Source: Ananas comosus (taxonomy: Eukaryota > Streptophyta > Magnoliopsida > Poales > Bromeliaceae). From it: a stretch of 64,000 bases of DNA. The stretch is taken from NCBI RefSeq assembly GCF_001540865.1, contig NC_033633.1:3884158-3948157 (forward strand), given 5' to 3'. Shown here one piece after another: positions 33,099 to 45,433 of this stretch (positions within the stretch are counted from its first letter, which is position 1; each line of letters begins with the position of its first letter). The translations under genes were made by a program, and so were the position numbers. The notes below the pieces were generated by a model. The model was not told the DNA's origin. It did not search any database and saw only the letters and a program-made list of their open reading frames with translations.

Positions 33099-36000
33099 AT
33101 GCCGCACCGAACGAGGCCTATGACGTCGCTCCTGTTGTTCATGGGGTTGAACTTGGTGCTGGTCAACACCGTCTCCCCCGTCTATGATTTCATCTGCTTC
33201 CTCCCCTACTGGGAGCGCAGGGTAAATATAATATGCTCCCTCCCTCTTTCCATTCAATTATTGGTCGCTTAGTAATGCATCATTTTAATGTTTACTTTCC
33301 CTTTGTTTTGCGTTCTTCATAATTTCCCATTATTTGCCGGAAGTGATTATTTACTTATTTACACCATGGTTGGCTCCTCCAAATTCAACAATTCTGAAGA
33401 ATGGGAATTCTAGTTTTCCTAGTTTTTGTCTTTTAGATTTTGGATTGTAAGAATTGGTCAATTGACAGATACGTAGAAAAAGCCATCAGAGGGTGAAATG
33501 GAATGCTTGAAGTTGGAAAATTGGAACTTCATGGAGGTTCAGTAATTGTGCTCTGTGATGTGCGTGTCATTACGAAAGAAAGAGAGGTAGAGAGATGAGG
33601 AACAGATTGGAGAGAGAAAGGATATTAAGGAGAACCATGTGAAGAAATAAAGAAGGTGCTACAAAGGATTATGTTACCACATTTGTCATTGAATACAAAT
33701 CTTGAAGCATTCGTCCTGAAAACGAAATGCATGAAGAAACTATCCCCGCACTTCCATCAGATGGGATGGTTGTTTATATAGATATTACTCAAGTAGTAGT
33801 TGTTATATCCATATTTACAAATGTAACAATATAAGGGTAAGATTAAATAATAAATGGCTAACACTACTCCTCAAGTTGAACGGGGGCTGGTGTGAAGCTT
33901 GTCTCGAAGAGATACCAACCAAGAGAGAGAAGTGGACTTAGTCCAAAGATCAGCCAATTGTAGTTCTGTACGTATATAGCATACCTTCGAAGAGGCATTT
34001 TTCACTTCCTCTTGAAAAAATGGAAGTCGATTTCTAAATGTTTTGTCCGTCCATGTTACAGAGGATTCATTGTAAGATAGGTTGTGCTTACATTATCAAC
34101 AAACAAAAACTGGTGTAGAAGATAGAAGCAAACCAAGTTCATGCATAATATTTTGAATACATGCAAGTTCTGCAACTCTATGAACAACAACACGATATTC
34201 GGCTTCAGTACTTGAACGGGAGACTGTTTGTTGTTTTCAAGAAGCCCAAGAAATAAGAGTATCACCATAATATATTACAAAACCAGTAGTAGATCCGCGA
34301 GTGTTTGGACAATCAGTCCGATTGGCATCCAAAAAAGTTGTCAACTGTCTTTTGTAACTTGGTTTGATATGAAGTCCATGCTCAATAGTGCTGACAATAT
34401 ATCGGCTTGCAAATGAGTAGTTGTCGGGTGACTCATAAATTAGCATATGGAGTTGACAGCAAATGTGGTGTTCGGACAAGTAAGAGTTAAATATTGTAAT
34501 GCTTCTGCAAGATTGCAGAAGTAGGTTGGGTCAGCAACAAGTTGTCCTTTGTTATGTGTGTTGCAACAAGCATGCATTTTAACATGTTTGTGTAGAAAGT
34601 CCAAGATTCATCATGGCAAAAGTAGGCTTTAACGTAGAAATAAATGTCGAAAGTATCAAAAGAACTAGTAAGAATAATTTCGTTGACATAGAAGAACCAT
34701 ATAATCGTATTTGGAGCTGTAGATAAACATTGAGCTATCAGATTTACTTCTTTTCAATCCTTGAGAGAATAAAAAATTGCTAAACTGTGTAAACCAAGCA
34801 TGGGGTGCTTGTTTAAGTCCATAAATTGCATTGTGTAATTTGCATACTTGATTACGACAACGTGAATTGATAAACCCAGGCGGTTCGATCATGTACACTT
34901 CTTCATGAATAGTACCATGAAGAAATGCATTTTGGACGCCAAGGTGTCGAATAGACTAGTGATTATTAGCATCATATGTAAGAACTAACTGTATGGTAGG
35001 GTGCTGAACAATCGGACAAATGTTTCATCAAAGTCGATACCTCTTTGTTGAGAATAGCTTGGGTGAATGTTTGGCGTTCAGTTAGGAGGGCCGTGGACGT
35101 TTGATGCAATGCAAAGCCATTTCCTTCCTTTTTTATTCTCTCTAAGCCACAGTTGGGGAACCACTTGATATAAATGAGAGAACGAAATATGATTCAACAT
35201 AAAAGAAACTGAAATTGTTAATTGAATCACAAGAAAATGTGCTAATGTTTATTACAATTAAGGCAAAACATACACTTAATCGCAAGAAAATGTACTAATG
35301 TTGATTAGAATTAAAGCCAAACATAAACTTAATCAAATCAAAATTTATTCGAATAACAATTCATTAACAAAGCAACAAAACAAAACTTCCTAACTAGTCT
35401 GAAAATAAACTTCAGTCCAGAGTGTTTATTACATAAGTTTTGGTTTGTTTAGTGGAGGATGAATGCTAGATCAAGCGAGGAAAGTGGGTTTACATAGGCT
35501 CAAATAGAAGTGGAGAGCTTTGGGGTTAGGTAACTTACTTGTTTCCGAAAAGATGTCATAGCTAATACCTCAACCCGAGATAATGAGAAGCTTTGGGGTT
35601 AGGTTCTTACTTGTTTCTGAAAAGATGTCATAGCTAATACCTCAACCCTCGATAATGGGAAGCATCAAAATTCCTTTTAGCTGCAAGTAACTCTATTTTT
35701 CTCCTGTTCAGGACTAGTTTTCAACAACAAATCAGCACCAAACTGCTTCAGCCAGTAATTCGCTGCTCTATACAACAAGGGTTTTTTAACATAGGACTGA
35801 AGTTTATAAGAGACTTACCACTAATGAAAGCTAGTTGATGCCTTCATCATTTCCTCCAGGGTGGAAAGATCTCGACCCCGTCGAGATAGCTTCTACTTTA
35901 TACCCATATTTACAAATGAAACAATATAAGGATAAGATTAAACAATATACGGCTAACACGCCCAACACTGGTCAGTTGCCATTGATAGATAGACTTTTGA

Positions 36001-36439
36001 GTGTTTTTCTTATCATTAGTAGAAAAACGATTGTCGCATGATAGCTTTTGCGGATCTACCTAATTGGTGTCTACTGCTTATAATCAAAACTGACGTGGCT
36101 GTGATTTTACCTTGAAAATCTTAAGTTGTTGTTTTTACTCATTCATCACATTTCGGAGGGTATTGAGTAAGAAATGATGCTTTCATGGGGTGCAGTTATA
36201 TCCTTGTCAGCAAGTAATTATTAATACTTTTGGATAGTTTTCGTTTTAATAAGTCATAGTTCATAGTTTGCAAGAATAAAACTTGATTGTTGGATTTTTT
36301 TTTTGGGTTTCATTTGTATCTAAAAGAATAGTTTCTACTATTTTCTTCCTGTCTGTTTCTTATACTAAATAGCGTGCAGAGAGAAAGCCGTCAAAAGGAG
36401 CATGAAGCTGCTTTGTCGAAGCATTCAGAAACAACTTAG
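33099..36439 (+). CDS. Small single-pass membrane protein, 60 aa, two exons
   Basis: Exon 1 (33099-33221) encodes 41 residues starting MPHRTRPMTS, with a hydrophobic segment LLLFMGLNLVLVNTV (about residues 11-25) and ending FICFLPYWERR before a GTAAAT donor. Exon 2 (36380-36439) follows a GTGCAG acceptor, continues in phase as RESRQKEHEAALSKHSETT and stops at TAG. A further donor (CAG/GTACAC) just after the stop at 36455 suggests spliced 3' untranslated exons, possibly including 38939-39063. The pattern short basic head, one membrane span, then YWERRRE-type charged tail resembles a conserved uncharacterised plant small protein. Function unknown. The 3.16-kb intron holds a copia relic in the opposite orientation. 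Confidence 0.62.
33785..35965 (-). mobile_element. Decayed Ty1/copia retrotransposon in an intron
   Basis: On the minus strand, 35050-34650 encodes reverse-transcriptase pieces (FLHGT..EEVYMIEPPGFI, then KLHNAIYGLKQAPHAW) and 34479-34237 encodes the RNase H-proximal block (DANRTDCPNTRGSTTGFVIY). Frames are broken by shifts and stops. Relics of the LTR start (TGTTAGCC..TTATATTGTT..CATTTGTAAATATGG on the minus strand) occur at both ends, about 33785-33853 and 35900-35965, preceded at the inner 3' side by a GAGGAGTAG tract. No intact gag or integrase was found. Confidence 0.8.
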
Positions 36440-36455
36440 AAGTTGCTGTTGTCAG

Positions 36456-39289
36456 GTACACTCACATTAATTATCTTTGTTCTACTATCTCATTTCATTT
36501 ACATTGTTACTGCGCCTACTGCCTATTTGTTTCCCTTCATGACTTTTATATGATAATTGCCATGTAAGTAGTGTGAGTGAGTGAACAGTATCTAAGTTGT
36601 CCTAAATAGGAGAGCGTTTAGTAGAAGATCTCACGGAAGTATCAATGACTATTAAATGTTAAATTTCTTAAGAATACCATCTTTATTTTGACGGGCAAAA
36701 TGAGGTCGTCAACTTTGGTGTAGGAGTTCTTAGTAATATCTTTTATCATCATTCAAGTTGGAATAAGAAATTTCTTATTTATAATAGTTGTGTAAAGCGA
36801 GTATAAATTTAGTAAGTGGAAGTGTACACTTTTATATGCTCTACTTATTTCATATTGTACACTCAGGGCTTGTATCATATTTTCTAGCTTGTACCACATT
36901 GGGTTGTTATAATATTTGTTCTTTGTAAAATTAAATTTAATTAGTTCTTTTGACAAAAGCTTATTTCTTTTTGTCTCGAAATTACCTAGTTGCCTCTTCT
37001 ATTGCGTATTGATGTTTTTTGGATAGCTTTTGCATTTGTTGTTGCTTGAAGACTATCCGAATCTATGTCAAAATGGGATCAAAATGTAAATGGTGAAAAC
37101 ATTTAACAGAAGGATCTGTCCAACTTCATATTAATGGTTCGTTGGAAAGCTAATTACAGCTTTGAATGGAATACTAATATTGTTCGCTCTTACTTTTTAT
37201 GCTTGTGATATTTTTCCTCCATGATTGCCTACTTTCTGAATATATAACCTATTGTTGGATGTCTTTATTTCCATTCTCTTTTTTAATGATATTATTATTA
37301 TTTTTTTCGCTCTCTTTTTTTGAGTTCTAAGTAGACAAAATACTTAGTTTTTTTTCCCTTTTACAATTAATGAACGCACCTTTTAGTTGGGGATGCTCTG
37401 TCTGAGCTCTTCATGGAACAGTTGAAAAAAATTCAACAGAACAAGTGAAAGGATTAAGAAAATAAAGTGAATGGATTAAGAAGGCTATGAAGTGACTTGC
37501 TACATTCTGAGTGAAAATCAAGATATGACAGAACTGATCTATTTAAATCTAGCATTACTGAGGTTCAATTTCTATGGTTTAAGATTGTAGTATTTCACCA
37601 TCCATGTTCACTAGGTCTGCACGAATCTAGGCTGAGGTCCAATAAATGTGGAAGAATAATGAACCCTAAGAAAGATGTTTACATTAATACTTCCGAAGGA
37701 ATGCAACAGAACAAATATTTATGAATATAATATGTTTTGGAGGTTTAAAGGTATTTCGAGGTCCTTTTTTCTGGGTACATTTTTAAACAGAATGGAGAGC
37801 TTAACAACTTACAGAAATGGAAATTAGGAGGATATGTGAATCAAGTATGTAACTACAAGCCTTGCCAATGCACTAGGAAAGGATCTTTCTAGAGGAAAAA
37901 AAATGCCAGTGTTTCTTAAAAAATAGAAACATAGGGAGAGAGTGAAACATAGGGAGAGAGTGAATATCTAGGGCTCAATCAGTGCAGCAGTGATTTAGAA
38001 TGCTCGCTTTAATTTTGAGGAACAACAGGCATGCACCTTGAGGCTAAGGTTTGTTTCATTTGTACTTTGGCTGCGCTCCAATTTTTCTGGTTTTAAGCAT
38101 TTGAGTTGTTTTAAACAATTTCAGGTTTTGAGGTAAGGAAGTCTGACAAACCAACAGAACTAGAAACATAGAAAGTTTGAACGAGCCAAAAGGCAAACTT
38201 TTGAGAATCAGCTTGCTATGAATGCCAAAATTTTGATAGGATTGCTATGAATGCAATAGCATTTTTATTTTTATTTTTTGTCATTCTAATGCTTTTGCAA
38301 TACTATTTAATCAGCGCACTCTCGGGGTCTGGAATTAACGGTATATCACATGGCACATAATTGACCAGTTCTTACTAGGCTTGTTTCCATACTCTGAAAG
38401 CATAACGCATTCTGAAATTTTGGCATCCCAAGGATGGGATTGTGGAAGTACCGTAGAGCACTTCTTTGAGTAAAGTAACTTTGATCTGATGAATGTGCTT
38501 AAAACATTCACCATATTGGGAACACTATCCAACTACGATGTTGTATGATTTTATGCTCTTTGCACAGTGTGGATCAGTAAGCTGAGTCACTTCCTTCTCA
38601 TGAGCCCACACTCGTCGATATTTTGGTAATATGGTCCCAAGAAATGCAGCTCATCACCCTTCTTTGGTTCATTTTCCTACGAGAAGACATAAGGAGAAGT
38701 TAGGTTCAGTCAAGCAGCCTGCATTGCGTTTGAACCTTCCAAGAAAAGAGCCTTCTTTTGTTAGTTGAGACGTAAAAACTCTTCAAATTTTGACGTCCCA
38801 TACTAAAACCCTTGCCTCGTTTTCAAGGCCTTTCAATTTGTTTGTGAATTCCAAAATCGTCAATCATTGTTGATCTCCTTTAGCACCACATTTTGTTGTA
38901 AGTTGACACGCTAACATGTTTTGTTTTATTGTTCGCAGTTGGCTAAGAAGTAATCTCCAAGTTGTCGTTTCCTTCAGAGCTGGTGATACTTGAAGCACAG
39001 TTAGCTGATATCTACTTTTAGCTATTTCTCGATGCGCGCTGAGCTGATGATCAAGCTTCTCAGGTAAGGAAGTAGATTTCTTTATATTTGATGCATAATT
39101 GTTTGAGCCATATTTTAACTGAGAAATTATTGAGTCCAAGGGCTATTTTCATTCTTTTTGTTACGGATGAACGTTCTGAAAAGCTTAATAGCTTTTTGAA
39201 GGAAAAGCTCAGTAACTAGTTTTGACCATGTATTTTTTTTTTTGGTCCTTTTTTTGAGTAAAGACTTTGTTCATTTTTCTCTCCACCAC
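36456..39289. other. Intron or intergenic DNA after the small membrane protein gene
   Basis: No frame with family resemblance. A segment at 38939-39063 is bounded by a good acceptor (TTCGCAG) and donor (CTCAG/GTAAGG) and could be a non-coding exon of the upstream gene. The 65- and 91-codon minus-strand frames here are unsupported. Confidence 0.35.
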
Positions 39290-39500
39290 TGGGGGTGTTT
39301 GGTAATTCGAATGCGAAGTCGTGAGTTGGAGCCGTATGCGAAGTCGCAACCTCGTGGGACGGTTTCGTGGCTGCGGGCAGCGTAGGCCCCGCGAAAGTCG
39401 AGCTCTGCGATCCCGTCCAAATGCCGGCGAACTCCGGTTACAGGAACTAGGCCACTTCAACCCTGACTTGGATCAAAACAAATACGCCCTTGGTTGGTTT
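39290..39500. repeat. Dispersed ~200-bp repeat, copy 1
   Basis: Shares GCGAAGTCGTGAGTT, CCCGCGAAAGTCG (CCCACGAAAGTCG in the other copy), GTCCAAATG.CGGCGAACTCC and a GTTAC.AGAACT end with 50150-50395. It is GC-rich against its surroundings. The frames over it are not gene-like. Its class is unknown. Confidence 0.6.
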
Positions 39501-39787
39501 AGAGATCTGGTTTAAACTCGTTGTGGTCCAAAGAACCAAGTCTAGGTATTCATAGTTCATCTTATTATGTTCTGCTCCATTAGCCTATTGTATAAGCGGG
39601 GTTTTTCCAAACTCCAATCTGAAGGTCTTAAAATTCAAATCTAGTTCACTAGATGAGATTTATGGTAGTTCAGTAGATGAGATTCATGATGAGATTTGTC
39701 GTAGTTCATTAGACGAGATTCATAATGACGCGGTCGGATACTAATACTAATACCTCAAATGAAAAATTGTATCATTTCATTGTTAAA

Positions 39788-40099
39788 CTAGTGAAGGCCC
39801 GCGCTTCGTTGCGGGAAATTTATGTAATTTTTAAAATCTCTTGGATAGACTATTTTATATTATTCAAAATTTAAATTTAAATTTAGAATAAAAAATATTG
39901 AAGCTTAAAATTTAAATTTTAATATATCAAATTGAAATTTCAATATTTGGAATTTAATATTTAGATTTTTCTAATTCAATTTATAATGTAATATATATTT
40001 AAAATATTGCAATTTGAAATTTTAATATATANCTCTCTCTCTCCCTCTCTCTCTCTGTCTGCTCCCTCTCTCTGCTCTCTCTCCCTCCCTCTCTCTCTG

Positions 40100-40134
<35 letters not shown>

Positions 40135-40213
40135 GCGCGAGGCTCCCGCAAAACGCGGGGAGCTCGCCGTACAAACTCTCGATTATATATTTATATATTT
40201 ATATAGATATAGA
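39788..40213 (-). mobile_element. Small Helitron, 426 bp
   Basis: On the minus strand the 5' end is A/TCTATATCTATATAAA. The 3' end has a hairpin (CCCGC..GCGGG, 39798-39815) followed by CCTTCACTAG and host T. The 3' tail GCGCGGGCCTTCACTAG parallels GCGCGGGTCCTTTACTAG of the Helitron at 19395-22475, so the two belong to one family. The interior is AT-rich plus a CT microsatellite (40022-40132, with one ambiguous base at 40012). Non-coding. Confidence 0.8.
40012..40133. repeat. (CT)n/(CTCC)n microsatellite
   Basis: A pyrimidine tract of about 110 bp with interspersed CCCT and CTGT units, inside the small Helitron. An n at 40012 marks uncertain sequence. Confidence 0.95.
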
Positions 40214-40240
40214 TGGTCGAGGTGACTTTATAATAATGAT

Positions 40241-40420
40241 TGTAACACTCTAATAGTTTCACATTGTTTGAAAAAGGAGTTTTGATTGAAAATTTAAGAC
40301 CACACATTCTAGTAGTAATAATAATTGGACTTAACCATATTAAATCGGTGGTATTGGTGGTTTAGACCCAATAAGTTATTATTGCTGGTGAGCCGTATCG
40401 TTATAATTGGTATCAGAACC
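40241..40420 (+). mobile_element. TRIM fragment: 5' LTR plus primer-binding site
   Basis: It starts TGTAACACTCTAATAGTTTC and ends near TATCGTTATAA, then TTGGTATCAGAAC, a site complementary to initiator methionine tRNA. The LTR aligns with the reverse complement of the TRIM at 23296-23777 (TGTRACAC.C.AATA..and AGTTATTATTGCT.GTG). The second LTR is missing. It begins 28 bp from the right end of the small Helitron. Confidence 0.7.
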
Positions 40421-40784
40421 GAATACCAGTCAGAAGTGCAAGAAGTAAGGATTAAACTTGAGACGGACCTGAAGTGCTATAAAAAAAATCCATCAAAATA
40501 CTGACAAATAAATCAAAATTAACTCTGGAAAAGATATATACAAAGTAAAGATCTACATTGTTCCTTAGAATTGAAAGAATTTAATCTACCTATGAACAAG
40601 AAGCCTTTTGAAATTATGGGTTGGGACTACTTTAGGGTTTATGCCAATATGCAAACTCTTTCTGGAATGGGGTTTCTTTTCTTACGACAGCTACGCTTTT
40701 GTGTTATAATTAAACTGCTATCATTTTTTTTTTTTTACACTTAAAAGAGTTCAGCAAATAGGCCTCTAAACTTACCGATTGTCT

Positions 40785-40930
40785 CTAGTGCAAGTGGCAA
40801 AGAGCTTGCTGGTTGGTATCTGAGGTCCCAAGTTTAAATTCTAGTTGATTCACATTTTCAGCTAAGTTTATTTCTAAATAAGATAAACGAAGCAGCTAGT
40901 ATGCTAACCTATCTCTCTAAAAAAAAAAAG
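40785..40930 (+). mobile_element. SINE copy with A tail
   Basis: Contains GTGCAAGTGGCAAAGAGCTT (box-A-like), AGTTTAAATTCTAGTTGATT (degenerate box B), AAACGAAGCAGCTAGTATGCT and ATCTCTCT then 11 A. No clear target duplication. A 53-base T run follows at 40985-41037. Confidence 0.72.
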
Positions 40931-40982
40931 GTTAACTGAACTTTTTTTTTTCATTTTTCTTATATGATAGAATAGAACAAAT

Positions 40983-40984
<2 letters not shown>

Positions 40985-41035
<51 letters not shown>

Positions 41036-41037
41036 CT
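40985..41037. repeat. Poly(T) tract, ~53 bases
   Basis: An uninterrupted T run; it may be the tail of a retroposon inserted on the minus strand or a sequencing-sensitive homopolymer. Confidence 0.9.
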
Positions 41038-41769
41038 AAGTTGAAGGTCTAAAAAACTATATGCAGTATATAAGACTAAAACGATTATGAAATTAATTAC
41101 TCTAATTGAAGAGAGGAGTGCATTGACAAATCTATGGAAAGTTTTAAAGAATAAAAGCTATTAGCAAATGAATTCACATTAAAAGAAATGACTCGAAAAC
41201 ATAATTAGTAGCATTTAGAGCAACTCAACAATCATAAAAGGAGAGTTTTTGCATGCAATGGGATCTTGAAAATCATTTTGATTAAGCTAATTATATAATA
41301 AACCAAGTTAATGTTCCCATAAAATAATAATATTTGTAAGAATTCAGAACTTCAAAATTCAGTACACAACTTGGCAGTTTTACATGAAAGTACTAATAGA
41401 GATACGGCAAAAAAGTCTATAATGCACAAGTTATATTGCTAATGTGGCGTCTTCAATCAATCAGGCTGGTTATTAATGATGTGGTATAAATGTGACATAA
41501 TAGACTTTCTCAAGGTATGACTTTACTGCATTAATTATAGCGACAATTGCTTATATAACTCCAAAAAAATTCATACTTTCTTATTTTATCCGTTTTAGAA
41601 GGCTAATATAAAAAATATTTTTTTAATGTTCCAAATTCTTTCAAATATATTCCTAGGGCTAAATTATGTTAGTAAACTATTGGGAACACTTGTTACCTCT
41701 GTGAAATTATTATTTTGCCATTTCAAGCATAATCTTTTATATTCACCAACATTTCTTATTTGTTCTTAA
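41038..41769. other. Intergenic DNA, nothing seen
   Basis: AT-rich sequence without coding or structured features. Confidence 0.5.
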
Positions 41770-41777
41770 GTTAGGGA

Positions 41778-42402
41778 TAGGGGTGTAATGGGAGCCGTGC
41801 CGGGCCAGCACGGGCTGCATGGGCCACATTCACCCGGGACAAACCTGCCAGGAAGCAGCCCGGCTTGGCGACGCTAAAATCCGTGCTGTGCAGTGCTGGG
41901 CTGGATTTCATGGATGCCCAGCCCAGCATGGCACTCATGCCCGGATTGCACGGGCCTCCGAGCAAGCCTTTAATTTTTTTTAATTTTTTAAAAATCTATA
42001 AATAACTTTTTTTAAAAAAAATAAAATGGTTCTCATTCCGCTATTATGTTAGCTTAAAAAATTTAATGAAATATTTATAAAGTAATAAATTTTTAAAATA
42101 ATTTTAAAATTTTATAAATCGTCGAAATTTTTAGTTCGGAAATCTTTGTGAGATGAACCCATCTCCCAAGAAAGGCCTAGGGACTAGAGCCCTAGGCACG
42201 ACCGCTGGCCAAATTATCGGCCTGGCACAGCCCAGGCCCGTGCGGGTCGTGCCGTGCCGGACCAACAGGCTCATTGGAGTGGCCCAGCAGAGCCCATGAA
42301 TCCGGGTAGGGACTGCCCGGCACGGGTTCTACGGTATCCGGGCAGTGCCTACGCCCGGCCCGTAGTTGTGCCACGGGCCGCTCGACCCGTTTGACATTTC
42401 TA
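41778..42402. mobile_element. GC-rich hAT-like element, 625 bp
   Basis: The left end TAGGGGTGTAATGGG and right end CCCGTTTGACATTTCTA are imperfect inverted termini. Flanks gttaggga (41770-41777) and gttagggg (42403-42410) match at 7 of 8. GGGCCGTGC/GCACGGCCC words recur in both orientations around an AT-rich middle (41970-42110), as at 8708-9445. The 64- and 97-codon frames are translations of these repeats. Confidence 0.65.
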
Positions 42403-42410
42403 GTTAGGGG

Positions 42411-45400
42411 CAAAATAAGTTTTTTTTGACTTTTTGCCCTTTTAAAATATACTTTTCTACCGTCATCAGTTTTCTTATTTGCCATTAAATTAGGGGCAAA
42501 ATATGTATTTTGACTTTATTTTAACTCTAGTATAGATTTAACCCATGTTTAACCCGAGTTAAGCTAACAGGGGATAACTGCGGGGGTATTTTTTTTTTTT
42601 TTTTTTTTTTTTTGCTCTGGTACAGATTTAATCCGGTTTAACACGAGATGAATTAACGGATACCAACAGAGTTATTTTTGAATATCAGAGAAATATACCA
42701 GGGGTATATTTGAAACAAAAAAAGTAGGGATATATAAGATATTTTAGAAGTTTTGAGAGATATATAGGTAATTATTTCTTAATTATAAGGTTAGATTAAT
42801 GCAGCAGAATCATATAAAATAAAGGGATAATATCTAATATGTCTTTGAAAATTTAAAAATATCTTATTTATCCGTTGATGCATGCTGGATAAGAGTAGGT
42901 CGTAAATATTGTAGCGCAGAGGAAAAAAAATAATTAAGAACAAAAAAAGAAAGAGAAGAAGAAGAGCACAAAGAAGATCCCACAGATCTAAAATAAATTT
43001 TCATTAACTAAAACTTTCTTTCTACTATAAATATCACACAAGTCTACTTATGATAAATCAAATCCTAATTCTAATTCTAATGTAAGACAAATCTCATGAT
43101 TTTAGAGATCCTTTTCTAATCCAGCAATATCTCAAAAAACTCTAACTAATCTTTTTTAACTGCATCATCCCTGGACGACCAAAATTCTCTTGTCGATTTC
43201 AAAAATTCTTTTAAATATATTCTTTTCCTCTAGGGTTTACTAATAAGATTGGATTTTAGAAAAGTATTTTCAATATTGAGGGGTAAATTTGAAAATTTTC
43301 AATAGTAATAAGAGGCATATAAGCAAAAGCCCCTAAACTAAACTTTGTAAAAACTTTGGAGTTTCGGTAGTATAACAAAATTGTGTTTTTCTTTATCTAA
43401 ATTTTTCAATCGATTTTTTGAGTTGCTTGGATTATATTAAGAATCTAAGATATGGAATAATATAATATACTTACTCATTTTTGGAAAAGTTGTACAATCT
43501 AATTCATCAATTATTTTAGATTTTTTAGACTTGTTTGAAACAGTGGCAAAGTGCAAAAAGATAATTAACACAATTTTTCATATCGGAACATAATTAAAGC
43601 AAGAAAGCTTTTTGTAATTTAGCCCGAAAGTTATTTGCAAAAGTGACTCTCTTCTTTAGAACCTAGGTAGGGATGTACACCTCCTTAGCCAAACACAACC
43701 GTGCACCTTCTTTTCCTATCCGTTGTTTTGAAATATATATTTAGGTGTCGAAGCAGCCTCATACTAAGTACAAACCGAAAGGGCTTCGGTACCGAAATAT
43801 GCCGCTTCAAAAAGTTTTCATTTTTCGTACATAAAATGATAGCTCTTTCGCAAATATTCCGTTTTTCAATTTTGAAAGTATTTATATTTTAGCTTCTCTG
43901 GTTTACAGTTTTTTATCTAGAACTCACCCACATGCATATTTTGCATGTAGTTAGTTCCTCTCACTGTGGCATCGGGGGCTAAAATGCCTCATGGGTATGG
44001 GATTAGCATGGCCCATATTAAGGCCAGTGGGAGGCGCGACTCGATGGCTTCCTTGGCCGTCGTCGTCGGCCTTGAAGACTTGGGCATAAGATGTTAGAAC
44101 AAATATCGCATAGGAATCCGATTGCAATTAAAATCTAACTAACTTTGTGATAAAAATAAAAATAAACAAACATACAGATAAACGCAAATAAATCAACTCA
44201 CAGATAATCGCTAAATCCTAAAATTGTGGAAAAAGAATATCAACATATTAATCCGGAAGCGTGCGAGGCACTGCCCTAAGGCGTATTCCCGTCCTTACGT
44301 GCGGGATTAACCGGAAATAACACCCCAAGGTACGACCGGAATTCCTCATTCTGCGAGCACGATCGTGAAGGAGGTTGACGAAGATTCTCAACACCCAGTG
44401 GATAAGGGGAATGTTCAAAAATGAAAGATAAAAGAATAAATGGATAGAGATTAACCAATGATCAAAAATCTTTTCTGCCTGCTCTATCTTGAGCAAGAAG
44501 AAAAGAAAAAAAAAAAACCTAAAAAGGAAAGAGGATTTTACGTTTTTTCTCTTACGAGAAAGAAGCGGAACCCGCCCAACGTAACGCGGAAGAAACGAAA
44601 CGGAAAAAAAATTCCGTTAGTTTCTTTCTCATTAAAAAACATAATAAAATAATTAAATAAAATAAAATAAATAAAGTAATAAATAAATAAAATAATAAAT
44701 AATAAATAATTTAAAGTTCAAATAAAATAAGTGCAAACTTAATATTCGGAGTTTTTCACCAACATAAGAGGCCTGCAGTATGCCTTCGGACTGATCTAGC
44801 TATATAGTCTGCAAATGTTGCTCTATGTGCTACCTGCAGTCTTTGATTTTGCTCGAGCATCTTGAAAGATCTCTAGTCTATATGCTCCATGAGCACCAAT
44901 ATTCGTGCCATCATATACTAAAATTAAGAGCGAAATATTTTTCGGCACAGCCCTTTACTGAAGCCCAATCTCTGTGCCAAAATCTCTTTCGACGACTTAC
45001 ATATTTGGTATGCTCATCTTCTCTGTCAACAATGACATATAGATATCAAGCTAGTTTTAATTTCATAGGATTAACTTTTTAAAAGTAAAATTTGAAAATA
45101 AATAAGTCTAATTAATATATAGTCTGTATAGTAATGAAAACCAACTAATATTATTAAGTAAATTAAAAGAAGCTAAAACAAAATAATATAAAAAATATAT
45201 TTCCCCACTTCTAGTAGCTAGGATCATAAAAATCATATCTTATATATCCACAGCATAATGATATACGCAATGCAGTATTCTTCACTTATACATATGGACT
45301 ATGGTAATTTCTTTCCTCATATCACTTCATATTTTCGTAATCCCAATTGGAGCCAAAATTGTGCGCCTTCGTGAAGACGATACACCGTACTTATGTATAT

Positions 45401-45433
45401 TTATACTCTTGCATACTCTACTTGAGGGGTGGG
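42411..45433. other. Intergenic DNA, no gene confirmed
   Basis: Contains a T run at about 42590-42613. At about 44090-44480 lies a moderately GC-rich block (CTTACGTGCGGGATTAACCGG) that resembles LTR-retrotransposon terminal sequence, without a second copy or a target duplication to prove it. Repeats of AATAAAATAA occur at 44640-44720. Frames of 60-85 codons have no family resemblance. Confidence 0.4.

Noticed and set aside
44090..44480. Possible LTR-retrotransposon terminal sequence
   Set aside because: No second LTR, primer site or target duplication found; left as unclassified.
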